The notes under the pieces are model-generated. The model was not told the DNA's origin, ran no database searches, and worked only from the letters and a program-made list of their open reading frames with translations. DNA of 64,000 bases from Poriferisodalis sp965262965. GTDB lineage: Bacteria > Actinomycetota > Acidimicrobiia > Acidimicrobiales > Poriferisodalaceae. Numbering within the stretch: the first letter of the stretch is position 1; each line of letters begins with the position of its first letter. The stretch covers positions 3,596,001-3,660,000 of the forward strand of contig NZ_OZ253573.1 in assembly GCF_965262965.1 (NCBI RefSeq), given 5' to 3'. Both the position numbers and the translations under genes were made by a program. Positions 1-8,599 of this stretch are shown here, in pieces.

Positions 1-32
1 CGAACGCCGCGCTCATCGAGCGTGATCTCACC

Positions 33-467
33 TTGCCCGACAACGAGATGGTTGCGCAGGCAGCGGATGCTGTGCGGGCACTTGAGGATTTCTTGAAGCG
101 ACATCGCGACCTTGCGACTAGCTCTGTGACGTTCGCACCCGGCGACGATGCTGCCCTGCAAATACCCGGAGCCGCGCTCGAGATGCTGATCGACGTGCTG
201 GCGCACATGGCCGTCGGTGACGCGGTCGGCATCGCACCTGTTCACCCCGAGCTGACCGTCCCGCAGGCGGCGGACCTGATGGACGTGCCGCGCAGGTACC
301 TCGAGAAGCTCCTCGACGACCGCAAGTTGCCATACCGCAGAGTCGGCAAGGCCCGTCGTGTGCTGCTTTGCGTCGTGGCTGACTACCAGCGACGCGAAGC
401 TGCCCTCCTCCGCCGGCTCACCGACGAGCTCGCAGCCGAGGCCCGCCGCCTCCGCCTCGACTACTGA
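33..467 (+). CDS. Excisionase-type helix-turn-helix protein, possible antitoxin
   Basis: A 144-residue protein. Its centre (about residues 74-118) reads like a MerR/excisionase-type winged helix: a PQAADLMDVPRRYLEKLL helix pair followed by the wing PYRRVGKARRV. The C-terminus is an Arg/Glu-rich helix. In actinobacteria such proteins often sit before a PIN-domain toxin and act as its antitoxin; that is family knowledge. Here no intact PIN gene follows in 468-683, so the partner is missing or decayed. TTG at 33 is used; ATG at 48 is an equally possible start, and the upstream context lies outside the window. Confidence 0.6.
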   Translation: MPDNEMVAQAADAVRALEDFLKRHRDLATSSVTFAPGDDAALQIPGAALEMLIDVLAHMAVGDAVGIAPVHPELTVPQAADLMDVPRRYLEKLLDDRKLPYRRVGKARRVLLCVVADYQRREAALLRRLTDELAAEARRLRLDY

Positions 468-683
468 AATCGGTCGACGGCGGCCACAGCCTGGCGACGA
501 GCTGACCGAGCGCATCGCTCTCGATCCGCACGCCGACGATCGTCTACCTGCGTCAAGGCAGCGAGGTGTACCGCTCTACTGGCGCAGTCACTCCGTCATC
601 GGCACAAGAGACGCTCCAGACCTACGCGTAACCCCGCTCCGGATAGCCCGGCCTCGCGACCCGGCGCGGCTTCAGTGATGCGT

Positions 684-1118
684 TTACGGGTCAGTGGTCG
701 CGGCGTGTCGCCCGGGGTGGGGGACTTCAACGAGCTGGAGTTCGCTGATGGCCGTGAAGTCGTCCGGATTGGCGGTGTACAGCGGCAGCCCGTGAGCGAT
801 CGCTGTTGCAGCGATGAGAGCGTCATAGGCGCGTGAGGTGGCCTTACGGCCGGCGGCGCGCAAGTCGGCGGCGACGCGGCCAAATGCACGCGCAGCGACC
901 CCGTCGAAGGGGAGCGGTTCGAAATCTGATTCGGCCTGTTGGACGTGCGCCTGGCGACGGCTTCGTTCGGTTTCGTCGGATGTCGCCAACGGGCCGGCGG
1001 AGAGCTCGGCAAGAGTGATCGTCGTGATCACCGGTTCAGCAGGCAGCACGGCAGGATCCGTGATTTGGGGCAGCAGGATCACGGTGCTTGTGTCGAGCAC
1101 CCCCCGGCCATCGCTCAC
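684..1118 (-). CDS. vapC: VapC-family PIN-domain toxin
   Basis: A 144-residue PIN-domain ribonuclease, the expected toxin of a VapBC pair. The acidic metal-binding residues are in place: Asp9 in VLDTS, Glu38 in TLAELSAG, Asp99 in SRAYDALIAATA and Asp119 in YTANPDDF. Length is normal for VapC. The GTG start overlaps the stop of the upstream antitoxin gene (GTGA), the usual layout for translational coupling. The RNA target cannot be told from sequence. Confidence 0.9.
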   Translation of the reverse strand: MSDGRGVLDTSTVILLPQITDPAVLPAEPVITTITLAELSAGPLATSDETERSRRQAHVQQAESDFEPLPFDGVAARAFGRVAADLRAAGRKATSRAYDALIAATAIAHGLPLYTANPDDFTAISELQLVEVPHPGRHAATTDP

Positions 1119-1351
1119 AGCGACGGGTCCGCGAGTTGATCGATGTCGCGGCGGAGCGCGTCAGGATCGACTCGCGGCAAATGTCGCCAGCGCTCGAGAA
1201 GTGTCGCCCCATCGAGTCCCCGGCGGGGCAGCGGTCGCAGCTCGGCCACGGGTCGCCCCGACCGAGTCACGGTGAGCCGTTCACCTGCCTGAACCCTCGT
1301 CACCACATCACCTCCATGATTGCGAAGTTCGCGGATCGTGACCTCATCCAT
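1115..1351 (-). CDS. vapB: Phd/YefM-type antitoxin of vapC
   Basis: A 78-residue antitoxin with the Phd/YefM N-terminal fold: TIRELRNHGGDVVTRVQAGE, then LTVTRSGRPVAELRP. The acidic C-terminal helix would wrap around and inhibit the PIN toxin. ATG at 1351 is preferred over GTG at 1366 because the Phd fold begins there and it leaves the upstream palindrome free. The gene overlaps vapC by 4 bp and is probably autoregulated through the imperfect palindrome just upstream. Confidence 0.85.
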   Translation of the reverse strand: MDEVTIRELRNHGGDVVTRVQAGERLTVTRSGRPVAELRPLPRRGLDGATLLERWRHLPRVDPDALRRDIDQLADPSL

Positions 1352-1358
1352 ACCGTAA

Positions 1359-1380
1359 CGTATCACTGGTGAGACATACG
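1359..1380 (-). promoter_or_regulatory. Imperfect palindrome upstream of vapB, candidate operator
   Basis: CGTAT and ATACG arms are separated by 12 bp, with a TCAC-TG-GTGA core inside. The element lies 7 bp before the vapB ATG, where VapB-VapC complexes usually bind to repress their own operon. Binding is inferred. Confidence 0.4.
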
Positions 1381-1921
1381 GCGGCGTGGGTTGGGTCGGG
1401 ACCGTCGCGAGGTAGTCAACCTAGATCTGTGCTCGATCAATGTGAATTGATTTTGAACGCACAAGCATGACCGCAGCGAACTCCCGAGTGACGTGCCCGA
1501 CCTCCGGCAGCAGAACCCAGCTGAACCACCGTGCTTGACAGCCGCCTACCACGTCGGGTTGGTGCGGGCGGCAAGGCGCGCAGCCGATTGGGCCAGTGCC
1601 TCGTCCTGCGCCCTGGCGAAGGTACGCAGCGACAAGCTCGGCGGACAAACCCCCGCCGCATACGCTGAACAACACAAACGACAACACCCATGACAACTGG
1701 ACCGACAATCAGGTCCCTGTCACCACCTCGACTCGGGCACGGCCGAAGGACCGAACTGTGCTCGACGTGCAGTCCACACAGCGGCGCAAAGAAAAGGACC
1801 CCGTGAGGTCCGGGGTCCAGAAGCCTGGGACACACGATTGCATTCGGCCGAGGCCTACTAATCGGATCCGTCAGACACCCGTTATGCTATTGCGCCAAAG
1901 CGGTCGCCGCAAGCTGTGGCG
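1381..1921. other. Gene-poor spacer between vapBC and a DUF3800 remnant
   Basis: No open frame here has recognisable domains or a convincing start. The only structure seen is the GC-rich hairpin near 1796-1818. The stretch probably holds scrambled remains of mobile DNA, as the broken DUF3800 gene next to it suggests. Confidence 0.4.
1796..1818. terminator. GC-rich hairpin, possible terminator
   Basis: GGACCCC and GGGGTCC form a perfect 7-bp stem around a 9-nt loop. The upstream flank is A-rich (AAAGAAAA), which would give a U-rich tail on the minus-strand transcript. It could therefore stop transcripts coming leftward from the DUF3800 remnant. Confidence 0.45.
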
Positions 1922-2276
1922 TCAGAACACGACTATGTGATTGGGCCACCTGCGGCCCCTGTGAGTGCGTCTGCGCCCGAGCGTTTGCAAGAGCGTGGCT
2001 CCGACACCGGTGTCCAAGAGTTGCATCGCGTCGTCGCCCTCGACGGCAAAGTGCTCAACAAGAGCCTGGAGTTGCAGGGGCATCGTGGTCCGTTGTGTCA
2101 TGGGATGGCGCATCTTGGCCTTGTCGATGCTCGCCGTGTAAGTGATGCAGTCAAGTTCGGCGATGATCTTGAAGACTTCCTGGACCAGCGCCTGGTTCCG
2201 TTGCCGCCGCCATTCATTGGGCCGGATGGCCCGAGTCGTCAAGGAACAGCATGCGGGTGGCGCGTGGGGGTTTCAT
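1922..2276 (-). pseudogene. Broken DUF3800-family gene
   Basis: The start at 2276 reads MKPPRATRMLFLDDSGHPA, the typical N-terminus of DUF3800 proteins (phage and mobile-element associated, RNase H-like fold predicted). That frame hits a stop at 2214-2216. The rest continues in another frame from about 2240: IRPNEWRRQRNQALVQEV and DCITYTASIDKAKMRHP are the family's middle part. Intact members have roughly 50 more residues between these two blocks, so an internal deletion has also shifted the frame. The normal C-terminal DE-rich part after VEHFAVE is replaced by unrelated residues. Clearly non-functional. Confidence 0.7.
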
Positions 2277-2652
2277 CTGGTGCTTCCCCCACTGGCAGAG
2301 CAGGAGGATCGAGCGGCATCGTTGCCGTCATTTCGACGGTAGTGCCGTTCAGATTCGGCAGGCATGTGGATTCCTAGTTGTGCTGCTCGACCAGCGATCC
2401 CGAGAAGCGCAGCCGAAGCGGTCCGCGCCCGATCTTCGACGGGATGCACGAACCGACCGCACGAAGCGGTGGTGCAACGAGTGGTCATCGTGGGAGCGGG
2501 ACCTTCATGCGGGATGCGGCTGTAGGGGCCTGTTGCCGCCGATCGGCCAGCGGATTGCAGCCGCTTGTGGCACTCCAGCTGGAGCTCGTCGGGCAAGTCG
2601 AAGTGATCGCCGCCCGCCGGAGTCTGACGAATCCGCTCAAGCACGCGCGGCG
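2277..2652. other. Spacer without a recognisable gene
   Basis: A 141-codon minus-strand frame (2273-2698) is open here, but it shows no domain, overlaps the end of the SH3-like gene and has odd composition. It may be eroded coding DNA. Nothing else was seen. Confidence 0.3.
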
Positions 2653-3645
2653 TCAGTTGCAGTTGCCGTCGCTGCCGACGTCGCGGTGGCTGTAGCACAA
2701 GGGTGTGGCCGCAACGCTTCGCAGCGTGTAGGGGCCTGCGTCGGTATTGATGTCGCCGTCGGTGAGGGCGGCGATCCAGTCTCCGGTGGTCTCAGCGGTG
2801 ATCCACAAGCGATAGCCGCGTACTGCGTCATCGGGCTGGCCGACCACATCGACAGTGAGTTCGGCCAAGGCTTCAAACGCACTCGTCGGGGACGTGAATC
2901 TGATTCGTGACGGTGGTTCGTCGGAGGCGAATTCGGCGGCGACCTGTTGGGCGAGTTCGGTCATGGTCGGTGCCGACGGGGTGGGGCCGATGGCACCCAA
3001 GACTTGTGCGGTCACATCGAGCCGGGTGTCGGGCGACAGGGGGGCGAGATAGTTGCTGCTGGCCCATCCGGTGACCGGGCCGGCTTGTATCTCGTGCCAA
3101 GTGCTGGTGCGCAGGTCGCGTGTGCGACCTGTGGCCGTTACACCCACGACGTCCAGCGTCGCAATTGTCTCGGTGGCTTCGGGACTTCCGACCAGGATCG
3201 ACTGCTCGCCACTGGCCGAGTTTGCGATGCTCAGCGTGAGTGTGGCGACGACATTGCCGTTGGGCACGTCGCGGACGTTGAGGAAATCGTCGTGGCTGAC
3301 GCCGACAACGCCGAGTTGCGTGCCCGTCGCTGGTCCGACTGCCGACGGCGTGCCGGGAAGCGGTGCCGTCGTGGCCGGTGTCGCCGCAGCCGTCGAGGGC
3401 GGTTCGGCAGGTGGCGGCGGCGTGCCGGGGGCGATTTCATCCGGTGCGTTCGCAGCCGGACGGGCGGCCGTCGTGCTTGGTGCCTCGATGGCAACAGAAG
3501 CGGTTGTCGGCGGGGCGACCTCGGTGGATGGCGAGGTCACTTGATCGTCGGTGGCACCCAACGCGACGAAGAGCGACAGCACCGATAACACCAGCGCTGT
3601 GAACGCCATCGCAGCGACGAATCTGTTTGTCATAGCTGCGGCCAT
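2653..3645 (-). CDS. Membrane-anchored extracytoplasmic protein with SH3-like segment
   Basis: A 330-residue protein with one hydrophobic segment (about residues 9-29, FVAAMAFTALVLSVLSLFVA). A long Thr/Pro/Ala linker (about 36-95) follows, typical of proteins crossing an actinobacterial cell wall. Residues about 108-205 look like a bacterial SH3-type fold: DDFLNVRDVPNG near its start and GPVTGWASSNYLAPL near its end. The remaining C-terminal third is unrecognised and ends with two cysteines. It is likely anchored outside the membrane and may bind wall material. ATG at 3633 is an alternative start. Confidence 0.65.
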   Translation of the reverse strand: MAAAMTNRFVAAMAFTALVLSVLSLFVALGATDDQVTSPSTEVAPPTTASVAIEAPSTTAARPAANAPDEIAPGTPPPPAEPPSTAAATPATTAPLPGTPSAVGPATGTQLGVVGVSHDDFLNVRDVPNGNVVATLTLSIANSASGEQSILVGSPEATETIATLDVVGVTATGRTRDLRTSTWHEIQAGPVTGWASSNYLAPLSPDTRLDVTAQVLGAIGPTPSAPTMTELAQQVAAEFASDEPPSRIRFTSPTSAFEALAELTVDVVGQPDDAVRGYRLWITAETTGDWIAALTDGDINTDAGPYTLRSVAATPLCYSHRDVGSDGNCN

Positions 3646-3780
3646 CCCTCTAACGCGGTCATGAGCCCCCGGTATACCGCGGCTTGGTCTCGCCGTGGTG
3701 ACGGTGACTCCTGTGGGTGGACGGATGCTGATGCGTGGTGTTCAGCCTTCGGCAGGCGGCGGCGCGCTTCCTTCTGCTCT

Positions 3781-3799
3781 TGGTATCGACTTGATACCA
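3781..3799 (+). promoter_or_regulatory. Perfect inverted repeat, operator of the phd-doc-like operon
   Basis: TGGTATC-GACTT-GATACCA, two perfect 7-bp arms with a 5-bp spacer, ends 8 bp before the antitoxin ATG. This is where ribbon-helix-helix or Phd-type antitoxins bind to repress their own operon. Binding itself is inferred. Confidence 0.65.
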
Positions 3800-3807
3800 T
3801 TCGTCTC

Positions 3808-4011
3808 ATGGCGATGACACTGAGGCTCACCGAGGAAGAGCAAGACGCATTGCGGCGGCGAGCGGTTCTTGATGGCACCTCCATGCAAGAAGCAGCCCGG
3901 CGAGCGGTGCGCGAGTACGTCACCAAGGCCGAGCACCGGGACCGCGTCGCCTCGGCAGCAGATCTCGTCATGGAGCGTCATGGCGACGCACTCAGGCGCC
4001 TGGGCGAGTGA
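3808..4011 (+). CDS. Small DNA-binding antitoxin preceding Doc
   Basis: A 67-residue protein: MAMTLRLTEEEQDALRRRA starts a ribbon-helix-helix-like strand-helix, followed by TSMQEAARRAVREYV as the second helix. The C-terminal helix (about residues 45-67) is charged and would inhibit Doc. ATG at 3808 (or 3814) is chosen because longer frames run through the operator palindrome. The stop overlaps the doc start by 4 bp, so the two are translated together. Confidence 0.8.
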   Translation: MAMTLRLTEEEQDALRRRAVLDGTSMQEAARRAVREYVTKAEHRDRVASAADLVMERHGDALRRLGE

Positions 4012-4397
4012 ATCAGGGCTTTGAGTACCTCGACACCGAGGATCTCGTCGAGCTGGCGCGCCGGCTGCTCGGCGATCCGCCGCCGATTCGCGATATCGGC
4101 CTCCTTGGGGCGGCAGCGGCGCGACCGCAGGCCTCCGCGTTCGGCGAAGACGCCTACCCCGACATCTGGTCCAAGGCGGCGGCATTGCTGCACTCGGTGG
4201 TCAACAACCATCCGCTGGTCGATGGCAACAAGCGTCTCGGCTGGCTTGCCACGGCCATCTTCTTGGAACTCAACGACGCCAGCGTGAGCGCCGCCACCAA
4301 CGACGACGTCTACGTCCTCGTCATGAGCGTTGCATCGAGCGACATCGGCGTGGAGGACATCGCAGCAGCGCTACGTGCCATGGGTGCGCGTGTGTAG
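4008..4397 (+). CDS. doc: Fic/Doc-family toxin
   Basis: A 129-residue Fic-fold protein of Doc size. Residues 68-76 read HPLVDGNKR, matching the Doc signature HxFx(D/N)GNKR. P1 Doc is a kinase that phosphorylates elongation factor Tu and stops translation; that is family knowledge. The Phe of the signature is replaced by Leu-Val here, a small deviation. It starts with GTG overlapping the antitoxin stop. Its last 27 bp overlap the oppositely oriented higA-like gene. Confidence 0.88.
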   Translation: MNQGFEYLDTEDLVELARRLLGDPPPIRDIGLLGAAAARPQASAFGEDAYPDIWSKAAALLHSVVNNHPLVDGNKRLGWLATAIFLELNDASVSAATNDDVYVLVMSVASSDIGVEDIAAALRAMGARV

Positions 4398-4634
4398 CCG
4401 GTAGGTCTCTTCGAGGTTGAGCCACAGTTGGGTCGATGTGCCGAGAGCTACGGAGAGCGCTTGCGCCAGATCCGGCGTGATCTCAATCTGGGCCTCAACG
4501 ATCTCCGAAACGACACGAGACGGTCGGCCCATCATCCCGGCCAGTTGTGCAACCGTCCAGCCACGCTCGGTGAGCTCGTCACGCAGATGCTCACCCGGCG
4601 GAAACGCCTCTGCAGGAATAAGTTTCGATGGCAT
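4371..4634 (-). CDS. higA: HigA-family (VapI-like) HTH antitoxin without an adjacent toxin
   Basis: An 87-residue XRE-type helix-turn-helix protein. PPGEHLRDELTERGWTVAQL, SRVVSEIV and ITPDLAQALSVALGTSTQLWLNLE match the HigA/VapI family closely. HigB normally lies directly upstream, that is at 4635 and higher on this strand, but that stretch has no HigB frame before the hsdR promoter region. It is therefore a solitary antitoxin, which may repress its own gene or cross-neutralise a toxin elsewhere. An orphan HigB lies at 47.6 kb in this window. It overlaps doc tail to tail. Confidence 0.8.
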   Translation of the reverse strand: MPSKLIPAEAFPPGEHLRDELTERGWTVAQLAGMMGRPSRVVSEIVEAQIEITPDLAQALSVALGTSTQLWLNLEETYRLHTRTHGT

Positions 4635-4821
4635 GGTGGCCCCCCCAACTACTGACAGCTAATCGTCTTGACAAGGATCACGGTCGGTCCGCAACCACGA
4701 GTCCCGGCAGGACGACGTGAGGTGTCGTTGATCGGGACATGCCGAGTGACGCTTCCGCCGGCCAGTGCGAGATCGTACGATGACCACTGGTGTGGGTTGG
4801 TGATCATTGTCCGGGGACTCA

Positions 4822-7647
4822 ATGACTGACTACTTGGCCCCCGAGCAGTTGGCCCGCCGCGATATCGACGAGCAGCTGGAAGCCTGCGGCTGGGTGGTGC
4901 AGGATTACACGAGCGCAGCGGTGGCTGCCGCTCAGGGTGTTGCAGTCCGTGAAGTCCCGACCGCGGCCGGTCCCGCGGACTATGTCCTCTACGTCGACAG
5001 CCAGGCGGTCGGCGTCATCGAGGCGAAGAAGGTCGGGACAAGCCTCAAGGGGGTCGAGCCGCAGACCCGGAAGTACCAGGCTGCCTATCCGAACGAACTC
5101 CCAGCATTCAACGTCGATGGCGTGCTGCCGTTCGGCTACGAGTCCACGGGCACCGAGACTCAATTCACGTGCGGGCTCGACCCAGTTCCGACGAGCAGGC
5201 GGGTCTACACGTTCCACCGCCCCGAAACCCTGGCGCGCTGGCACGAGGACCATGTCGAAGGTCGCGCTCCTGGATTGCGGGCCGGTGTGCGGTTGCTTCC
5301 CGAACTTGACACCGATGCGACGCGCCTGTGGCCTGCGCAAGCCGAAGCCATCCGCAATCTCGAGCAGTCATTTTGCGAGAACCGCTTGCGGGCCCTGATA
5401 CAGATGGCCACAGGTTCGGGCAAGACCTTCACGGCTGCCAATGCCTGTTATCGCCTGGTGCACCACGCTGGTGCCCGGCGCATTCTCTTCCTCGTCGATC
5501 GGGCCAACCTTGGCCGCCAAGCCCTGCAGGAGTTCCACCGCTTCAGGGTCCCCGGCAGCGGTCGCAAGTTCACCGAGCTGTACAACGTCCGGCATCTCAC
5601 GTCGTCGCAGCTGGACATGGCCAACGAGTCAGCAGCAAAGGTTCACATCTGCACCATTCAGCGGCTGTACTCGATTCTGCGTGGTGACGAGGGCGGCGGC
5701 CACGACGTGGATCTCGACGAGCAGAGCGGCTTCGACACTGAACCGCCCGAGCGAGTTGACGTCGCCTACAACCCCGCCGTTCCCATCGAGTCCTATGACG
5801 TGATCATCGTCGACGAGTGTCACCGCTCCATCTACGGCGTGTGGCGGCAGGTGCTCGAGTACTTCGATGCGTTCTTGGTGGGGCTCACGGCGACGCCCGG
5901 CATCCAGACGGTCGGCTTCTTCGAGCAGAACCTGGTGATGCGGTATACGCACGAGCACGCCGTAGCGGAGAGGGTCAACGCCGAGTTTGATGTTTTCCGC
6001 ATTCGCACCGAGATCACCGAGTCGGGCGGCACGGTGCCTGCGGAGTTCGTCACCAAGTTCCGCGACCGTGAGACCCGTGCGGTCAGTCTCAAGAAGGTCG
6101 ACACCGACATCGACTACGACGCCGCTCAACTCGACAAGCGTGTGGTGGCGCCCGATCAGATCCGCACCGTCGTGCGCACGCTGCGCGATTCGCTGCCCGA
6201 GATGTTCCCCAAACGGGTGCGTCGAGACGATGGCCTGCTCGAGCACATTCCCAAGACACTGATCTTCGCGAAGGACGACAGTCACGCTGACGACATCGTG
6301 AAGATCGTTCGGGAAGAGTTCGGTCTCGGCAACGAAGGGGCAGTGAAGATCACCTACCGCTCGGGTGAGGGCGGCAACAAGCCCGAGGATCTGCTGCAGA
6401 AGTTCCGTACGAGCTACGAGACGCGCATTGCGGTGACGGTGGACATGATCGCCACTGGCACCGACGTGAAGCCGATCGAGTGCGTGGTGTTCATGCGCCT
6501 GGTGCGCAGCCGCAACTTCTTCGAACAGATGAAGGGGCGTGGCGTACGGGTGATGGAACGTGACCCGTTGCGGGCAGTCACGCCCGATGCCGAAGCCAAG
6601 GATCGTTTCGTGATCGTGGACGCCGTGGGCGTCACCGAGCTCGATCTGCATGACACCGTGCCGCTGGAGCGCAAGCGCGGCGTGAGCTTCGACCGGCTGC
6701 TGAACCTGATCGGCATCGGCTCGGCCGATCCCGATGTGGTGTCGTCGGCAGCGTCGCGCCTCGCCCGCCTCGATCGCCGCATGACAGCCGAAGACCGGGC
6801 CGAGGTGGAAGAGGTGGCAGGCACCTCGCTGGCCGATCTTGTGCATCGCATGATCGACGCACTCGATCCCGACCGTCAGTACGCGGCGGCTTCTGAGGAT
6901 GCAGGCATCGAGGAGCCCACGTCCGAACAGGTAACTGCCGCCGGTGAGAAGTTGATTCGAGAGGCCGTGCTTCCGCTCACCAGCAACGCCGCTCTGCGTC
7001 AGAAGCTGATCGATGTGCGCCGCAGCTACGAGCAGGTGATCGACACGGCATCAAAGGACCAGGTGATCTCAGGCGAGTTCTCTCTCGAAGCAACGGATCG
7101 GGCCCGGTCGCAGGTCGAGTCGTGGCACCAGTTCATCGAAGACCACCGGGACGAGATCACGGCGCTGGAGGTGCTGTACAGCCAGCCCTACGGCAGCGGC
7201 CTCACCTACGGTCAGATCAAGGAGCTGGCTAACGCGATCGAAAAGCCGCCGCATCACTGGACCCCAGAATCGCTGTGGCAGGCCTACGAGGCGCTCGACA
7301 AGTCGAAGGTGCGAGGCTCAGCCCACCGCGTGAACACCGACTTGGTGAGCCTGGTCCGCTATGCGCTCGGAGAAGCCGACGAGCTGGTCGCCTTCCCCGA
7401 TCTGGTGAACGACCGCTTCGAGGCGTGGCTGCTGCAGCAGGCGAACGCAGGCCGAACGTTCACCCCAGATCAAGCCAAGTTCCTGGAGCTCATCAAGGAC
7501 CGAATCGCCACCAACCTCGGCATCGAACCCACCGAATTGATGGCACCACCCTTCAGCACCCAAGGCGGCCTCGGCAAAGCCCGCCAGCTCTTCGGCGACG
7601 AGCTTGACGCCCTGCTCGACGAACTCGCCACTGCCCTCGCCGCGTGA
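4822..7647 (+). CDS. hsdR: Type I restriction enzyme, R (motor/nuclease) subunit
   Basis: A 941-residue HsdR. The N-terminal PD-(D/E)xK nuclease shows Asp53 in PADY and IEAKK at 66-70. An SF2 helicase motor follows: Walker A ATGSGKT at 196-202 and a DECH box at 331-334. The helical C-terminus docks on the methylase in known enzymes. With HsdM and HsdS it cleaves unmodified DNA after ATP-driven translocation. ATG at 4822 is preferred; TTG at 4807 is in frame. Its 3' end (69 bp) is duplicated downstream, and hsdS originally overlapped its stop. Confidence 0.93.
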   Translation: MTDYLAPEQLARRDIDEQLEACGWVVQDYTSAAVAAAQGVAVREVPTAAGPADYVLYVDSQAVGVIEAKKVGTSLKGVEPQTRKYQAAYPNELPAFNVDGVLPFGYESTGTETQFTCGLDPVPTSRRVYTFHRPETLARWHEDHVEGRAPGLRAGVRLLPELDTDATRLWPAQAEAIRNLEQSFCENRLRALIQMATGSGKTFTAANACYRLVHHAGARRILFLVDRANLGRQALQEFHRFRVPGSGRKFTELYNVRHLTSSQLDMANESAAKVHICTIQRLYSILRGDEGGGHDVDLDEQSGFDTEPPERVDVAYNPAVPIESYDVIIVDECHRSIYGVWRQVLEYFDAFLVGLTATPGIQTVGFFEQNLVMRYTHEHAVAERVNAEFDVFRIRTEITESGGTVPAEFVTKFRDRETRAVSLKKVDTDIDYDAAQLDKRVVAPDQIRTVVRTLRDSLPEMFPKRVRRDDGLLEHIPKTLIFAKDDSHADDIVKIVREEFGLGNEGAVKITYRSGEGGNKPEDLLQKFRTSYETRIAVTVDMIATGTDVKPIECVVFMRLVRSRNFFEQMKGRGVRVMERDPLRAVTPDAEAKDRFVIVDAVGVTELDLHDTVPLERKRGVSFDRLLNLIGIGSADPDVVSSAASRLARLDRRMTAEDRAEVEEVAGTSLADLVHRMIDALDPDRQYAAASEDAGIEEPTSEQVTAAGEKLIREAVLPLTSNAALRQKLIDVRRSYEQVIDTASKDQVISGEFSLEATDRARSQVESWHQFIEDHRDEITALEVLYSQPYGSGLTYGQIKELANAIEKPPHHWTPESLWQAYEALDKSKVRGSAHRVNTDLVSLVRYALGEADELVAFPDLVNDRFEAWLLQQANAGRTFTPDQAKFLELIKDRIATNLGIEPTELMAPPFSTQGGLGKARQLFGDELDALLDELATALAA
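7579..7647 (+). repeat. hsdR 3'-end repeat, copy 1 (native)
   Basis: This is the true end of hsdR, ending in codons for ALAA and TGA. It matches 8137-8205 over the same 69 bp with four visible mismatches. A degenerate short copy of its last bases (CCCTCGCCGCATAG) also occurs near 7706-7719. Confidence 0.85.
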
Positions 7648-7831
7648 CCGGTCGTCAGCGATGATCGGTGCGAGTGATGCCCGAGGCTGACCGGGTTCAT
7701 GGTCGCCCTCGCCGCATAGTCGGCTGGCAAGGGCGTCCGAGGTGCGTCGCCCCGCGAGGGGCGAAAATCGCTTGGAGCCGATCAGCAGGCCAGAGCTAGT
7801 CTGGAGCTGTCGGAGCGAGCGGCGTGAGGTG

Positions 7832-8119
7832 ATGACCGTGGCAGTTCGCAGCGCACCAGATACCGAACCTGAAGAGACGGCCCGCCGTGGCCACGAGATT
7901 TACGAGCGTGACATCAAGCCGGCCCTTGCCGAAGACCAGCACGGCCGCTACGTGGCCGTCGACGTCGACAGCGGGTGTTGGGTAATCGCCGACACCTTCC
8001 TCGGGGCCACCGACGATTTGTACGAGCGGCACCCTGATTCATGTGACGTCTGGTTGCTGCGCATCGGTTATCGGGCTGCGTTCAACCTCGGAGGCCGCCC
8101 GCTGCGGAGTTCTGAGTGA
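7832..8119 (+). CDS. Small unknown protein, paralogue of the next gene
   Basis: A 95-residue protein. Conserved blocks shared with the gene at 8318 are EETARRG(H/E)EIYERDI, LAEDQHGR(Y/V)VA(V/I)DVDSG and DVWLLR(I/V)GYRA. No domain is recognised. Proteins of this type, with the GRxVAxDVxSG block, are often found just before clan AA aspartyl-protease-like genes and look like one half of a two-gene module. This copy lacks the protease partner: a second hsdR tail follows instead. ATG at 7832 is chosen because the paralogue starts at the same point, behind the shared GCGTGAGGTGATG. Confidence 0.75.
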   Translation: MTVAVRSAPDTEPEETARRGHEIYERDIKPALAEDQHGRYVAVDVDSGCWVIADTFLGATDDLYERHPDSCDVWLLRIGYRAAFNLGGRPLRSSE

Positions 8120-8136
8120 CCGAAGGCCGCGTCAAT

Positions 8137-8205
8137 GCCCGCCAGCTCTTGGGCGACGAGCTTGACGCCCTGCTCGACGAACTCACCACGGCCCTCGCCG
8201 CGTGA
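8137..8205 (+). repeat. hsdR 3'-end repeat, copy 2
   Basis: A 69-bp copy of the hsdR end, stop codon included, lies between the two paralogous small genes. Homology continues past the stop into the leader of the second small gene. The duplicated unit is therefore the hsdR tail, leader and small gene together. Confidence 0.85.
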
Positions 8206-8317
8206 TCGCCCGGCAAGGGCGTTTGGGGCGCGTCGCCGCTCGCGGGCCGAAAACCGCTTGAAGTCGATCGACTGGCCAGAGTTAGGCTGAAGTGGTCGGC
8301 GCGAGCGACGTGAGGTG

Positions 8318-8599
8318 ATGGCCTTGGCAGTTCGGAGGCGGAGTGCGCGTGAGGAAACGGCTCGTCGCGGCGAAGAGATCTACGAGCGCGACATCGAACC
8401 GACCCTCGCTGAAGACCAGCACGGCCGCGTCGTCGCCATCGACGTCGACAGCGGCGACTGGGCCATCGCCGACGAGGTGCTCCAAGCCGCGGCCGATCTG
8501 AGAGTGCAGCGTCCTGAGGCAAACGATGTGTGGCTGCTGCGGGTGGGCTACCGCGCGCTGCACAGCTTCGGCGGGCAACGGTTGCGGTCGCCCTCATGA
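8318..8599 (+). CDS. Small unknown protein, partner of the aspartyl-protease-like gene
   Basis: A 93-residue paralogue of the 7832 gene. ATG at 8318 follows GTG at 8315; either could be used. Its stop overlaps the ATG of the protease-like gene (ATGA), so the pair is probably translated together. The central LAEDQHGRVVAIDVDSGDW block is the best-conserved part. The function is unknown. In many cyanobacteria and actinobacteria a protein of this kind is paired with a small retropepsin-fold protein, resembling a toxin-antitoxin layout; that is an inference from context. Confidence 0.75.
   Translation: MALAVRRRSAREETARRGEEIYERDIEPTLAEDQHGRVVAIDVDSGDWAIADEVLQAAADLRVQRPEANDVWLLRVGYRALHSFGGQRLRSPS

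Noticed and set aside
2273..2698. A 141-codon minus-strand frame
   Set aside because: No domain, overlaps the end of the SH3-like gene, and has shadow-like composition.
5629..6846. A 405-codon minus-strand frame inside hsdR
   Set aside because: Antisense shadow of the helicase part of hsdR with no domain.
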